Source: Gigantopelta aegis (taxonomy: Eukaryota; Mollusca; Gastropoda; Neomphalida; Peltospiridae). Taken from it: a stretch of 64,000 nucleotides of DNA. This document shows, piece after piece, positions 37,548-47,575 of this stretch. The stretch lies in NCBI RefSeq assembly GCF_016097555.1, contig NC_054701.1:30639118-30703117 (forward strand), written 5' to 3'. Position 1 is the stretch's first letter. The number at the start of each line of letters is the position of its first letter. The notes beneath the pieces were generated by a model. It had not been told where the DNA came from, did not search any database, and worked only from the letters and a program-made list of their open reading frames with translations. The position numbers and the translations under genes were made by a program.

Positions 37548-40500
37548 TTGTGTGTCTGTGTGCATGTGTATGTGTATGTATGTGTGTATGCACGTGTCTA
37601 TGTGTGTGCGTGTATGTGTATGTGTCTGTGTGCATGTGTGTATGTGTGTGTATGTGTATTTGTATATTTGTGTGTGTATGTGTGTTTGCATGTGTACGTA
37701 TGTGTGTGTATGTGTGTGTGTGTGTGTGTACATGTGTGTACATGTGTGTGTGTGTGCGTGTGTACATGTGTCTTTGTCCATGTGTGTGTATGTATGAAAT
37801 ATCTATTGTATTACTTATGAGTATAAAAGGAATGAATGTTAAAAACATTTTATTTCAGAATTTAGGCAGTTTATCACCTTTCATCATTCATTTGCTATTA
37901 CATGTCTTCACATTATATCTAATGATTCTTTTAAGATGACTTGTTTAATGTGCTTTACAGGATTCAAAGGGTTAATGACACCTTGCACATGCATGGTGTA
38001 GTCAGTTGTGATATGTTGCTCTAAAGAAACTTGCTGTTAACTTCTAGTTAGCAGTAAGGCTGGGATTTATCCAGGATTGTTCCATGTCTGATGGGAATTG
38101 GAAAATTAGCTGAGTAAAGGATACTTGGGACATGGCTTCAGGCCACTGAATAATGCTGTACACCACTGCTAAAGTAATTTATTAGAACAGACATCATTAA
38201 ATATATATTTTGGGAATTTTTAGTACACAAATTGGGAATATTCACTGCCACTTTCTCTTGAGAAGCAGCCCATGTTTGGACCCACAGAACACCTCAATAA
38301 ATCCCTGTAAGGGGTCCTTCAAATGTATTTTTCAAAGATAGATCATGGCACATATTATTACTTTAGCCTTTTAGACAGCAGTGGGAAGTGGCCCGTCTTC
38401 GGACCCACAGAATGCCTCGATAAATCCCTGTAAGGTGTCCTTCAAATGTATTTTTCAAAGATAGATCATGGCACATATTATTACTTTAGCCTTTTAGACA
38501 GCAGTGGGAAGTGGCCCGTCTTCGGACCCACAGAATGCCTCGATAAATCCCTGTAAGGGGTCCTTCAAATGTATTTTTCAAAGACAGATCATGGCACATA
38601 TTATTACTTTAGCCTTTTAGACAGCAGTGGGAAGTGGCCCGTCTTCGGACCCACAGAATGCCTCGATAAATCCCTGTAAGGGGTCCTTCAAATGTATTTT
38701 TCAAAGACAGATCATGGCACATATTATTACTTTAGCCTTTTAGACAGCAGTGGGAAGTGGCCCGTCTTCGGACCCACAGAATGCCTCGATAAATCCCTGT
38801 AAGGTGTCCTTCAAATGTATTTTTCAAAGATAGATCATGGCACATATTATTACTTTAGCCTTTTAGACAGCAGTGGGAAGTGGCCCGTCTTCGGACCCAC
38901 AGAATGCCTCGATAAATCCCTGTAAGGGGTCCTTCAAATGTATTTTTCAAAGACAGATCATGGCACATATTATTACTTTAGCCTTTTAGACAGCAGTGGG
39001 AAGTGGCCCGTCTTCGGACCCACAGAATGCCTCGATAAATCCCTGTAAGGGGTCCTTCAAATGTATTTTTCAAAGACAGATCATGGCACATATTATTACT
39101 TTAGCCTTTTAGACAGCAGTGGGAAGTGGCCCGTCTTTGGACCCACAGAATGCCTCGATAAATCCCTGTAAGGGGTCCTTCAAATGTATTTTTCAAAGAT
39201 AGATCATGGCACATATTATTACTTTAAAGCCTTTTACTTTAGCCTTTTAGACAGCAGTGGGAAGTGGCCCATGCTTCGACCCACAGAATGCCTCGATAAA
39301 TCCCTGAAGTGGCCCGTCTTCGGACCCACAGAATGCCTCGATAAATCCCTGTAAGGGGTCCTTCAAATGTATTTTTCAAAGATAGATCATGGCACATATT
39401 ATTACTTTAGCCTTTTAGACAGCAGTGGGAAGTGGCCCGTCTTCGGACCCACAGAATGCCTCGATAAATCCCTGTAAGGGGTCCTTCAAATGTATTTTTC
39501 AAAGATAAATCATGGCACATATTATTACTTTAGCCTTTTAGACAGCAGTGGGAAGTGGCCCGTCTTCGGACCCACAGAATGCCTCGATAAATCCCTGTAA
39601 GGGGTCCTTCAAATGTATTTTTCAAAGATAGATCATGGCACATATTATTACTTTAGCCTTTTAGACAGCAGTGGGAAGTGGCCCGTCTTCGGACCCACAG
39701 AATGCCTCGATAAATCCCTGTAAGGGGTCCTTCAAATGTATTTTTCAAAGACAGATCATGGCACATATTATTACTTTAGCCTTTTAGACAGCAGTGGGAA
39801 GTGGCCCGTCTTCGGACCCACAGAATGCCTCGATAAATCCCTGTAAGGGGTCCTTCAAATGTATTTTTCAAAGATAGATCATGGCACATATTATAGCCTT
39901 TTAGACAGCAGTGGGAAGTGGCCCGTCTTCGGACCCACAGAATGCCTCGATAAATCCCTGTAAGGGGTCCTTCAAATGTATTTTTCAAAGACAGATCATG
40001 GCACATATTATTACTTTAGCCTTTTAGACACCAATGGGCATGTATATCTTTTATGGAATTTTGGACACCAATGATTGTGAAGGCTCTACTATTGATACAC
40101 ATCCTTTCAGTCAAGTAATCATTGAGGAAACAAAAAAGCATACTCCTAACAATGATCGGAATAACATAAAATGGTTAAATTATACGAGATAAAACCATTC
40201 AAGTAATTTCCAAGAGCCAAACTATATTGTCCGACAGGACTATCATAAGCAATAATTCTCAAATCGGGCAAAGCCTGACACATTCATGTGTCCAATCGAC
40301 TGTAACATTTACACCAATGGATTCAGCTGAGTGTAAGGAATGCTGTTAAATTGCACATTTAAACCAGTCATCTATAGCCATTATATATTTATAGACATGA
40401 ACTAAAGCAGTGACTTTTATTATGTGATTCAGACACAAAAATCAACTTGAAACTTGCAACTGGACTACAGGATGGTAGGTACAGGGTTCGCAGCCTGGTA

Positions 40501-43500
40501 CCGGCTCCAAACCAGAACGAGTTCTTAAGGGCTCAATGGGCAACTACACCCTCTTCTCTCTCATTAACCAACTAACACACTGTCCTGGACAGACAGCCCA
40601 GATATCTGAGGTGTATGCCCAGGACAGTGTGCTTGAACCTTGGATACAAGCACGAAATAAGTTGAAATGAAACTTACAAAACACCAAATGGCATATCTGA
40701 TTTATTAAAACTAGATGCAAATCAGTGTGTATGTCTGTGCGTGTGTGCATGCATGTGTGTGTGTTAGTTTTTGTTCAATTCACATACTTTGTTGAATTCT
40801 AGAAAAATCAAAACCCACCTTTTCTATCAGAAAAAAATCAACAATAAAAAATAAATGAAATGTGTTCCATACTTATAGTTAATCAAGGTTCAAAGATGAT
40901 GTGTTGAGCATATATCTCAGCTATCTGAGATGTCTGAGCAAAACATGAATTAAATGTTTAGTGGTTAAGTTAATAAGAGTATTTTTTTGTTAATTCCAAA
41001 CCGCTTTTACTTTTCTTCTTACATCAAACAAAACAGAAATTATTTACAAAAGTCATTTTTGATAAAACCATTCAAGTAACTTCCAAGAGCCAAACTATTA
41101 TCTGTCAGGACTATCATAAGCAATAATTCTCAAATCGGGCAATGCCTGACACATTCATGTGTCCAATCGACTGTAACATTTACACCAATGGATTCAGCTG
41201 AGTGTAAGGAATGCTGTTAAATTGCACATTTAAACCAGTCATCTATAGCCATTATATATTTATAGACATGAACTAAAGCAGTGACTTTTATTATGTGATT
41301 GCAACTGGCCTACAGGATGGTAGGTAGAGGGTTCACAGCCCAGTGCCGGCTCCAAGCCAGAACGAGTTCTTAAGGGCTCAATGGGCAAGTACACCCTCTT
41401 CTCTCTCATTAACCAACTAACAACTATCCCACTGTCCTGAACGGACAGCCTAGATAGCTGAGGTGTGTGCCCAGGACCTTAATTGGATATAAGCACAAAA
41501 TAAGTTGAAATGAAACTTACAAAACACCAAAAGGCATATTTGATTTATTAAAACTAGATGCAAATCAGTGTGCATGCATGTGTGTGTGTTAGGTTTTGTT
41601 CAATTCACATACTTTGTTGAATTCTCGAAAAATCTAAACCACCTTTTCTATCACTAAAAAATCAACAACAAAAAATAAAGTGTATACTGATTAAATTTGA
41701 ACCTGGGCTACAGCTAGTGAAAATTTCACAAATATATTTAAATGTTAAAAATAACATAAGTAACTGATAGTTAAAGAATCAGATATATAAAAAACCCTGA
41801 CTATAACTACATGTACTAGTTTCCAGTTGTAAGCAAGAACTATACTGTCACTATAGCAACAACAACAAAATAATTACTTAATAAGACAAAACGGTTAATG
41901 GTCTGACTTTTTTAAAACATAAAAAACGTTTTTGCTAGAACTATGACTGGTATATACAAGACCATGGAAAGTGTGATCCTGTAAGGTTTCTTCTTTCATA
42001 GACCAATTGTGTGAATGTACTTATCAGCCACTGATTACAAAATGTGCTGAGACTGTAAAACACTCCTTCCTTTCCTGTTTATTCTGAAACCATGCTGGGT
42101 TTATATGCATGAATGAATGAATGTTTAACGACACCCCAGCACGAAAAATACATCGGCTGTTGGGTGTCAGACTATGGTAAAGGCAAAACATTACGGTTTA
42201 TATGCATTTCAAAAACATGCTTATAGTGGGCTTGCGTGCAATTCTTGGTAAATAAATGTATGCTACATATAATCAATAAAACTCTTTATATCTCACACCT
42301 TAATAAGATATATAGTCCAATATTTACCAAGCAGAGCTGGGTAGCCTGTTCAAATATTTGAAACTGGTTGTAAAGTAAAGGCATTATGGAAACATACAAT
42401 AGCAATACTAAAAACCTGTATTGACAAGCCTGGAAAGCACGTTGTAATAATTATGATCATATTTGACATACATTAGTGTACACATTTATATGCTCTTAAA
42501 AATATATTTGTACTTACTAGATGTAACCTGTGATTAGCATGGGGATGTTTAGACAGGGTGGGGTGGCCGTAAACTGGGCTTTTCCCACAAAATATGACCA
42601 CCTTGTAGATAGCCAGCCCTCAATAGCTGAGACTATTTGTATATACATGGCCACCAAGTATATAGCCACTTCTATGTTATGTGACAGAGATGACATCTTC
42701 CATTGCTGTTAATTGATGGAATTCATTATTGTATGCAATATTCAGCATAATGTGTATATGATAGTCGACTGGACCGGAGTGCAGAAAGATCCTTGATAAG
42801 TGTGGCATTGGATAAGTACAAAGAAGGCGGACAAATAACTAAATGTTATTTAGACTAGGATCTGGGTTTAGGGGGTAAATGGTTACAACTCAAAACGAGT
42901 ATTTGCCAGGCTCAGTTTGTTTGTTTGTTTTGTTTAATGACACCACTAGAGCACATTGATTTATTAATCATTGGCTATTGGATGTCAAACATTTGGTGAT
43001 TCTGACATATAGTCTAAGAAGAAACCTGCTACATTTTCCCCAGTAGTAGCAAGGGATCTTTTATGTGCACCATCCCATAGACAGGATAGCACATACCACG
43101 GTCTTTGTTGTGGTGCACTGGTTGAAGTGAGAAATAGCCTAATATGCCCAATGACAGGGATCGATCCTAGACCGACCGCACATCAAGCAAACACTTTACC
43201 CCTGGGCTGCATCCCGCCCCTTGCAAGGCTCAGGTGCATATGCAGGTAGACATACCATTCAATTTATTTCCATACTTATAATTAATCAAGGTTCAAAGAT
43301 GATGTGCTGAGCTGTCTGAGCAAGACATGAATTAAATGTTTAGTGGTTAAGTTAATAAGAGAGATGTCAGTGTAGTATTTTTTTGTTAATTCCAAACCGC
43401 TTTTACTTTTCTTCTTAAATCAAACAAAACAGAAATTATTTACAAAAGTCATTTTTGTATGAGGATGGGACGGACTATAGTCATTCTCATTCACAACCAC

Positions 43501-43831
43501 TGACTCACCTATAGGCCTCTCGTTCAGCCGGTGGGCCATAAAATCCCTTTGCCCAGGCCGAATGGTACCGCTCATGCTCTCGCGCCTGCATAAATATCCT
43601 CCGTCTGTCATTATGTAAATGTTGTTCTATTGTCTCCCAGCTCGCGTTGATTCGCTTTCGTGGGGGCGGAGGAGCTAAAGGGTTAATCCTTGGAGGCATA
43701 TGTAAAAAGTCCATGGTACTGGTGAGGTGGGGTGGGGGGTAGCTCACATACATGGAGTTGGCAGAAAAAGACCTTGGCGCCCCGGGAACAGGGGTCCCCC
43801 TTGGGGTGATCCGAGGTAATGATGTTGCCAT
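29829..43831 (-). CDS. Uncharacterised 207-residue Pro-rich/helical protein, 3 coding exons
   Basis: Coding exons in transcript order: 43831-43509, 32948-32759, 29939-29829. All have GT/AG sites and matching phases (2, then 0), ending in TAA. Residues 1-58 are proline-rich and basic ([16 protein letters not shown]). Residues 59-207 are charged and probably helical, with [29 protein letters not shown] and [15 protein letters not shown], ending [10 protein letters not shown]. No signal peptide, membrane segment or catalytic motif is seen. The composition recalls short axonemal or ciliary coiled-coil proteins, but that is only an impression and I cannot name the family. Exon 43509 extends to an acceptor at 43892, so the 5' UTR continues upstream. 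Intron 1 of the coding part is 10.6 kb and full of repeats. Confidence 0.75.
30180..30478 (-). mobile_element. SINE family A
   Basis: On the plus strand it starts 'aaagaaatgttttatttaac' and ends in the tRNA-like head near 'ccgactgtgcatcgagcg'. The outermost head is missing. It lies 240 bp before exon 3 of the minus-strand gene. Confidence 0.85.
30568..30860 (-). mobile_element. SINE family B
   Basis: A complete copy from 'attagagcacattgatttat' to 'ccactgggctatgtcccgtt'. It directly adjoins the 118-bp satellite. Confidence 0.85.
30871..31578 (+). repeat. 118-bp satellite, 6 units, made from SINE C heads
   Basis: Units start at 30871, 30989, 31107, 31225, 31343 and 31461, exactly 118 bp apart. 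Each contains 'ttcacctgaggtgcttgggt' and the B-box-like 'gatcgaaccc'. The last unit runs straight into a SINE body. Copies differ at only a few bases (for example 'tctgattggg' or 'taagattgag'). Confidence 0.95.
31579..31745 (+). mobile_element. SINE family C body and tail
   Basis: Continues from the last 118-bp unit with 'acaggtatatcaaagg', 'ctgtctatgggaaagtgctt' and the tail 'gtgctctagtagtgtcatta'. Head array plus body therefore form one SINE with an amplified head. Confidence 0.8.
31865..32050 (+). mobile_element. SINE family C, 5' truncated
   Basis: Begins at 'caaccccaccacaactggtc' in the body and ends at 'gtgctctagtggtgttgtta'; no head is present. Confidence 0.75.
32374..32707 (-). mobile_element. 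SINE family A, full length
   Basis: Runs from a GGAA-rich 3' end to the head 'ctgggctacatcccgtcccg'. Its head ends only about 50 bp from the splice donor of exon 2 (32759) of the minus-strand gene. Confidence 0.85.
33635..33745. repeat. (TCCA)n microsatellite
   Basis: Repeated CATC/TCCA units, with a related lower-density region near 33190-33310. Frames open on both strands here are artefacts. Confidence 0.9.
34600..34715 (-). mobile_element. Degenerate SINE A/B body
   Basis: 'attagcagcaaggta', 'cagagacaggacagcacata' and 'ttgatattagataaaccagc' match the SINE body in reverse. Both ends are lost. Confidence 0.5.
34859..35388. mobile_element. Non-autonomous DNA transposon with 50-bp inverted ends
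   Basis: Left end GATTCCATTAACACAGTAAG and the reverse complement of the right end GATTCCATTAACGCGGTAAG continue to match over about 50 bases with roughly seven differences. Flanks are AAAGCTAA (34851-34858) and AAAGCTTA (35389-35396), an 8-bp target duplication with one mismatch. No transposase is present in the 530 bp. An 8-bp duplication would fit hAT, but the ends are not typical of hAT. Confidence 0.75.
35423..35612 (-). mobile_element. SINE family B, 3' truncated
   Basis: Keeps body and head (from 'attagtagcaagagatc' to 'ccactgggctatgttctgcc'); the tail is missing. Confidence 0.7.
35650..35738 (-). mobile_element. tRNA-like SINE head fragment
   Basis: On the minus strand 'gggacaggatgtgactccgt' leads to 'ggatcaatcc', an A/B-box arrangement. 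Nothing recognisable follows. Confidence 0.45.
35955..36222 (+). mobile_element. SINE family E, full length
   Basis: The best copy for reading the head: A box TGGTGCAGTGG, 'ggactacaggctggtaggta', 'cactgtccaggacagacatc', and a tail 'aattggatataagcatgaaa' ending in repeats of GAAAT. It lies in the minus-strand gene's intron. Confidence 0.85.
36223..36390 (+). mobile_element. SINE family E, second partial copy
   Basis: Starts in the head at 'gctggaaggtactgagttcg' immediately after the previous copy's tail and runs to 'ttgatataaacac'. It forms a tandem pair with the preceding copy. Confidence 0.6.
36470..36762 (+). mobile_element. Chimeric SINE: E-type front, A-type tail
   Basis: The 5' part 'caatgggtaggtgtaaacca' recalls family E. 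The rest, from 'aaaagatcccttgctgctaa' to 'gtgcgtcgttaaataaaa', is family A. The copy at 51753 shows the whole chimera with an intact head. Confidence 0.75.
36815..37125 (+). mobile_element. SINE family B, full length
   Basis: Head 'gggatgtagcccagtggtaa' through tail 'gtgctttagtggtgtcgtta'. Close to the family consensus, so relatively young. Confidence 0.9.
37500..37797. repeat. (TG)n compound microsatellite
   Basis: About 300 bp of TG with TATG, CATG and TCTG variants. All reading frames stay open on both strands, giving false Cys/Val and His/Thr proteins. Confidence 0.95.
38060..38310 (-). repeat. Dispersed repeat G, minus copy
   Basis: Reverse complement of the 305-757 sequence: 'gggatttatccaggatt', 'ttcaggccactgaataatgc' and 'tttgggaatttttag' all match. 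It leads directly into the 123-bp satellite. Confidence 0.65.
38225..40030. repeat. 123-bp satellite, about 15 units
   Basis: The unit includes 'ggtccttcaaatgtattttt', 'cagcagtgggaagtggcccg' and 'gcctcgataaatccctgtaa'. The period is 123 bp in the units checked. Most units differ by one or two bases (gataga/gacaga, ggggtcc/ggtgtcc). One rearranged join lies near 39225-39320 and one 9-bp loss near 39893. The first unit is more diverged and blends into repeat G. Confidence 0.95.
40187..41058. repeat. Segmental duplication, copy 1 (parts A+B)
   Basis: Part A (40187 to about 40860) is repeated at 41059-41690, beginning 'gataaaaccattcaagtaa'. Part B (40866-41058) is repeated at 43262-43456, ending 'acaaaagtcatttttg'. 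Identity looks above 90% outside small gaps. Confidence 0.9.
40459..40673 (+). mobile_element. SINE family E, within duplicated block
   Basis: Starts inside the head ('ggactacaggatggtaggta') and ends at 'ataagttgaaatgaaac'. It was copied along with the block, so the copies at 40459 and 41301 come from one insertion. Confidence 0.8.
41059..41690. repeat. Segmental duplication, copy 2 of part A
   Basis: Matches 40187-40860, including the SINE at 41301-41514 and the 'attttgttcaattcacatac' segment that follows. The expected part B comes only after 1.6 kb of unrelated sequence. Confidence 0.9.
41301..41514 (+). mobile_element. SINE family E, duplicated copy
   Basis: Same insertion as at 40459, with its own substitutions and a short deletion before 'ccttaattggatataagc'. 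Confidence 0.8.
42107..42195 (-). mobile_element. Family D tail fragment
   Basis: Plus strand reads 'gaatgtttaacgacacccca' and ends near 'gtcagactatggtaa'. An ATGA repeat marks its 3' end. Confidence 0.7.
42917..43222 (-). mobile_element. SINE family B, full length
   Basis: From 'tttaatgacaccactagagc' to 'cctgggctgcatcccgcccc'. It lies in the intron about 300 bp from the first coding exon of the minus-strand gene. Confidence 0.85.
43262..43456. repeat. Segmental duplication, copy 2 of part B
   Basis: Matches 40866-41058 from 'ccatacttataattaatcaa' to 'acaaaagtcatttttg'. It abuts the donor side of the first coding exon, so the duplication took in the edge of that intron. Confidence 0.9.
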
Positions 43832-43892
43832 GGTGACGAGAAGTCACCTGGAGCTGTTTGCGTTACTAGGTGTGTCAGGTGTCAGGATGAAT

Positions 43893-45046
<1,154 letters not shown>

Positions 45047-45475
45047 TTCGTCACAAGTATTTTTTAATATGGAAAATATCAACCGAGTCTATGTTAATTG
45101 GTATTTGTCGAGGTTCTGCTGATTAACTAGATGAGGTTGATATTTTACATATTAAAAAACACGAGTAGCGAATTCTATTTATCCTATAACACTTTTAAAA
45201 TAACATTTTAAATTATTTTTAGTAAATCACAGTACTAAAGTGGGTAATATGATGTCATCACGATTAGCACAAATTAGTTTGACGTCACACATTTCAACTA
45301 AATCTTTGAAAACGTTACGCTCAGGCATACAGGTCTTATTGGTTTGAAAGCAAATGACCCATCCACAGTGACATATTACCTAGAGACCGTGTAAATTTAC
45401 ATACCATTATTAACTGGGTTAATACACTAAAATTATCACATAGGTTTATGACATGGATATCATGGGTAAGTTATA

Positions 45476-45478
<3 letters not shown>

Positions 45479-45546
<68 letters not shown>
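45479..45546. repeat. (TA)n microsatellite
   Basis: About 66 bases of alternating TA, 430 bp from the previous TA array. Both can form cruciforms and are likely length-variable. Confidence 0.95.
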
Positions 45547-45553
<7 letters not shown>

Positions 45554-46553
45554 ATTAATTCTTTTGGCAGAGAAGATAAAGAAGACTCGTTACACATTGT
45601 TCTTGTTTACTCAATACTCTCCCAAAATGGAATGCAGGGGGATTAGTACAGAGGTATAATCATAAATAAAATTAATATTGACAAAGCAGTGGCGGATCCA
45701 GAGAATCCATTTAGCTGGGCCCCAATGACTTGAGGCAGAATGCCAAGGGAACTTTGGGGGATTGTAAAAAAAATAAACAAATAAAATTATAAATTTAGGG
45801 GAGGCCCGGGCCCCTGCCCCCTAGATCTGCCCCTGCAAAGGGATATCATGGAGAAGGGAGCTACATAAATAATTCTTCTATCATTTTGAAACTTAAGTAG
45901 GATATAAATGTGCTTGATTGTGCTGGGGGTGAGGGTGTGGGGGGTTTATGGGGGGGGGGGAGGGCACATGATTCCCACTACATATAGCCTTTTAATCAAG
46001 CATATAAGGTTACCCATCCCCTCTCCCTGAATATAATATTTTCTTTAAAATACTAAAAACTGTAAATCTAATCTTTACATAAAAACAAAATGGAAGGACT
46101 TTCCTTTGGCACCGTCACTAACCCTAACTCTATTTATTATAAGTATTTATAATGTTCTTTATATGTGACAGTGCCAAAAGAAAGTCCTACCAAGAAAATT
46201 GACATTTGATTTATTCTGCGAGGTTACCGGATTTACATATTAATATTATCCCTTTAACACTAGGAACTAGGGAGTTGTTCTCACAACAAAACAAGATTCC
46301 AATCGCTTTCAACAAACACTCAACGTCTCCCAACTTCCACACAACGATCGTTTATCACTACTTACACTGAGACATTAACAAATCTTCAACCACCATAAGA
46401 ACGTGTCCTCGGTTTTAACTTTATCTACAGAGCTCGTCTCGATTGAGAGAAAGTTCCCATTACACACATACAGAGCAGGTGCGTTGCCCTAGAAGTCACG
46501 TGATACAAACGTCGCTACGCTACCCGCGGACTGAATTCTGGTTTTTTATTTAC
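45547..46553. other. Probable upstream intron, no gene seen
   Basis: Repeat-like 'gtggcggatccag' text near 45690 and poly-G near 45950. From 46260 the base composition becomes more balanced, with more CpG. Confidence 0.35.
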
Positions 46554-46650
46554 CTGTCAAACGGAACGGAGTACTCCGCGCAGTAATCCTATTATGGTTG
46601 TTGAATGGTCTTGTTACAAAGTCGAGAGACCGATCGAACGTGATCACATT
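46554..46650 (-). promoter_or_regulatory. Candidate non-coding first exon/promoter of the minus-strand gene
   Basis: The exon carrying the start codon begins at an acceptor (43892), so a 5' exon must exist upstream. On the minus strand 'tccgtttgacag' followed by 'gtaaat' ends at 46554, a good donor, within a locally CpG-richer stretch. No transcript supports this; other donors are possible. Confidence 0.25.
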
Positions 46651-46983
46651 GCTGAACAATTTGTTTTTTTAAATTAATAATTATACTACTAATAACAACA
46701 ACAACAATAATAATAATAATAATAATAATAATAACGTACGTACGAACTAGTTCTAATATTATTTAACAACATCTAACACATATTTTTTATTACTGTATTA
46801 CGTAATGTGTGTAAGAAATATATCTTATGTTAGGCGAAAAGCACATGGGTTGACGTTTACAATACATATTGTCACGGTGTGTAATACACAAAATATAATA
46901 TGCTATGCTTTTTAAAGACTTAATTTTGAGTAAATAGCAGTTCTACTGGGGTGGAATGGGTGCAATAAAAATCGAATCAAAAA

Positions 46984-47179
46984 TTTTGTTTTGTTTAACG
47001 ACACCATTAGAGCACATTGATCGGCTATTGGATATCAAACATTTGATAATTTTGACATATAGTCTTCGAGAGGAAACCCGATACATGTTTCCATTAATAG
47101 CAAGGGATCTTTGCACCATCCCACTGACAGTTAGCACATGCCACGGCCTTTGACATACCAGTCGTGGTGCACTGGCTGG
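46984..47179 (-). mobile_element. SINE family B, 5' truncated, with target duplication
   Basis: Runs from 'gtttaacgacaccattagag' to 'gtggtgcactggctgg', where it stops short of the head. AAAATCGAATCA occurs exactly at 46967-46978 and 47180-47191. Confidence 0.9.
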
Positions 47180-47438
47180 AAAATCGAATCATGACTAATT
47201 CATATAAAGCATTCTCCAGCTAGGTGTTTTTGTAGGTTTTAGGGAACATCGTCTTCTTGCCTTTTCCCCGCTAGAAATACTTTACAGCCCTCGTGTAGTT
47301 AATTCGGTTCAAACTACTATTTCTGAATTACCTGTCTCCAGTGGCGTAGCGGGGGGGGGGGGGGGGGGGGGGGGGGATCAAACCTTTAAAAAAAACACCT
47401 ATTCAATTTTATGAAATCATACATACATACATAAATGG

Positions 47439-47570
47439 ATGCCTCGATAGCTCAGAAAGCATGGTGGTTAGTCTGCAATTTGCAATTCGGTGCCACAGGT
47501 TCGAGTTCCAGCAACGGCATGGGGCAATTTGTGAGGCCAGAAAGGATTTAATTATCCACTGCGCCAGTGC
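47439..47570 (+). mobile_element. tRNA-like SINE head, a further family
   Basis: 'gcctcgatagctcag' resembles an A box and 'ggttcgagttcc' is close to the pol III B box. It differs from families A to E. The LTR at 47576 interrupts the sequence that follows. Confidence 0.5.
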
Positions 47571-47575
47571 GTTAC

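Noticed and set aside
37399-37939. Several 110-143 codon frames rich in Cys/Val or His/Thr
   Set aside because: Produced by the (TG)n microsatellite on both strands.
39776-40006. 76-codon frame with an internal repeat
   Set aside because: It is two units of the 123-bp satellite read in one frame (123 is divisible by three).
46483-46488. RFX-type half site GTTGCC near the putative first exon of the unknown gene
   Set aside because: Only half of an X-box is present and it falls downstream of the proposed first exon, so it is not useful evidence for a ciliary gene.
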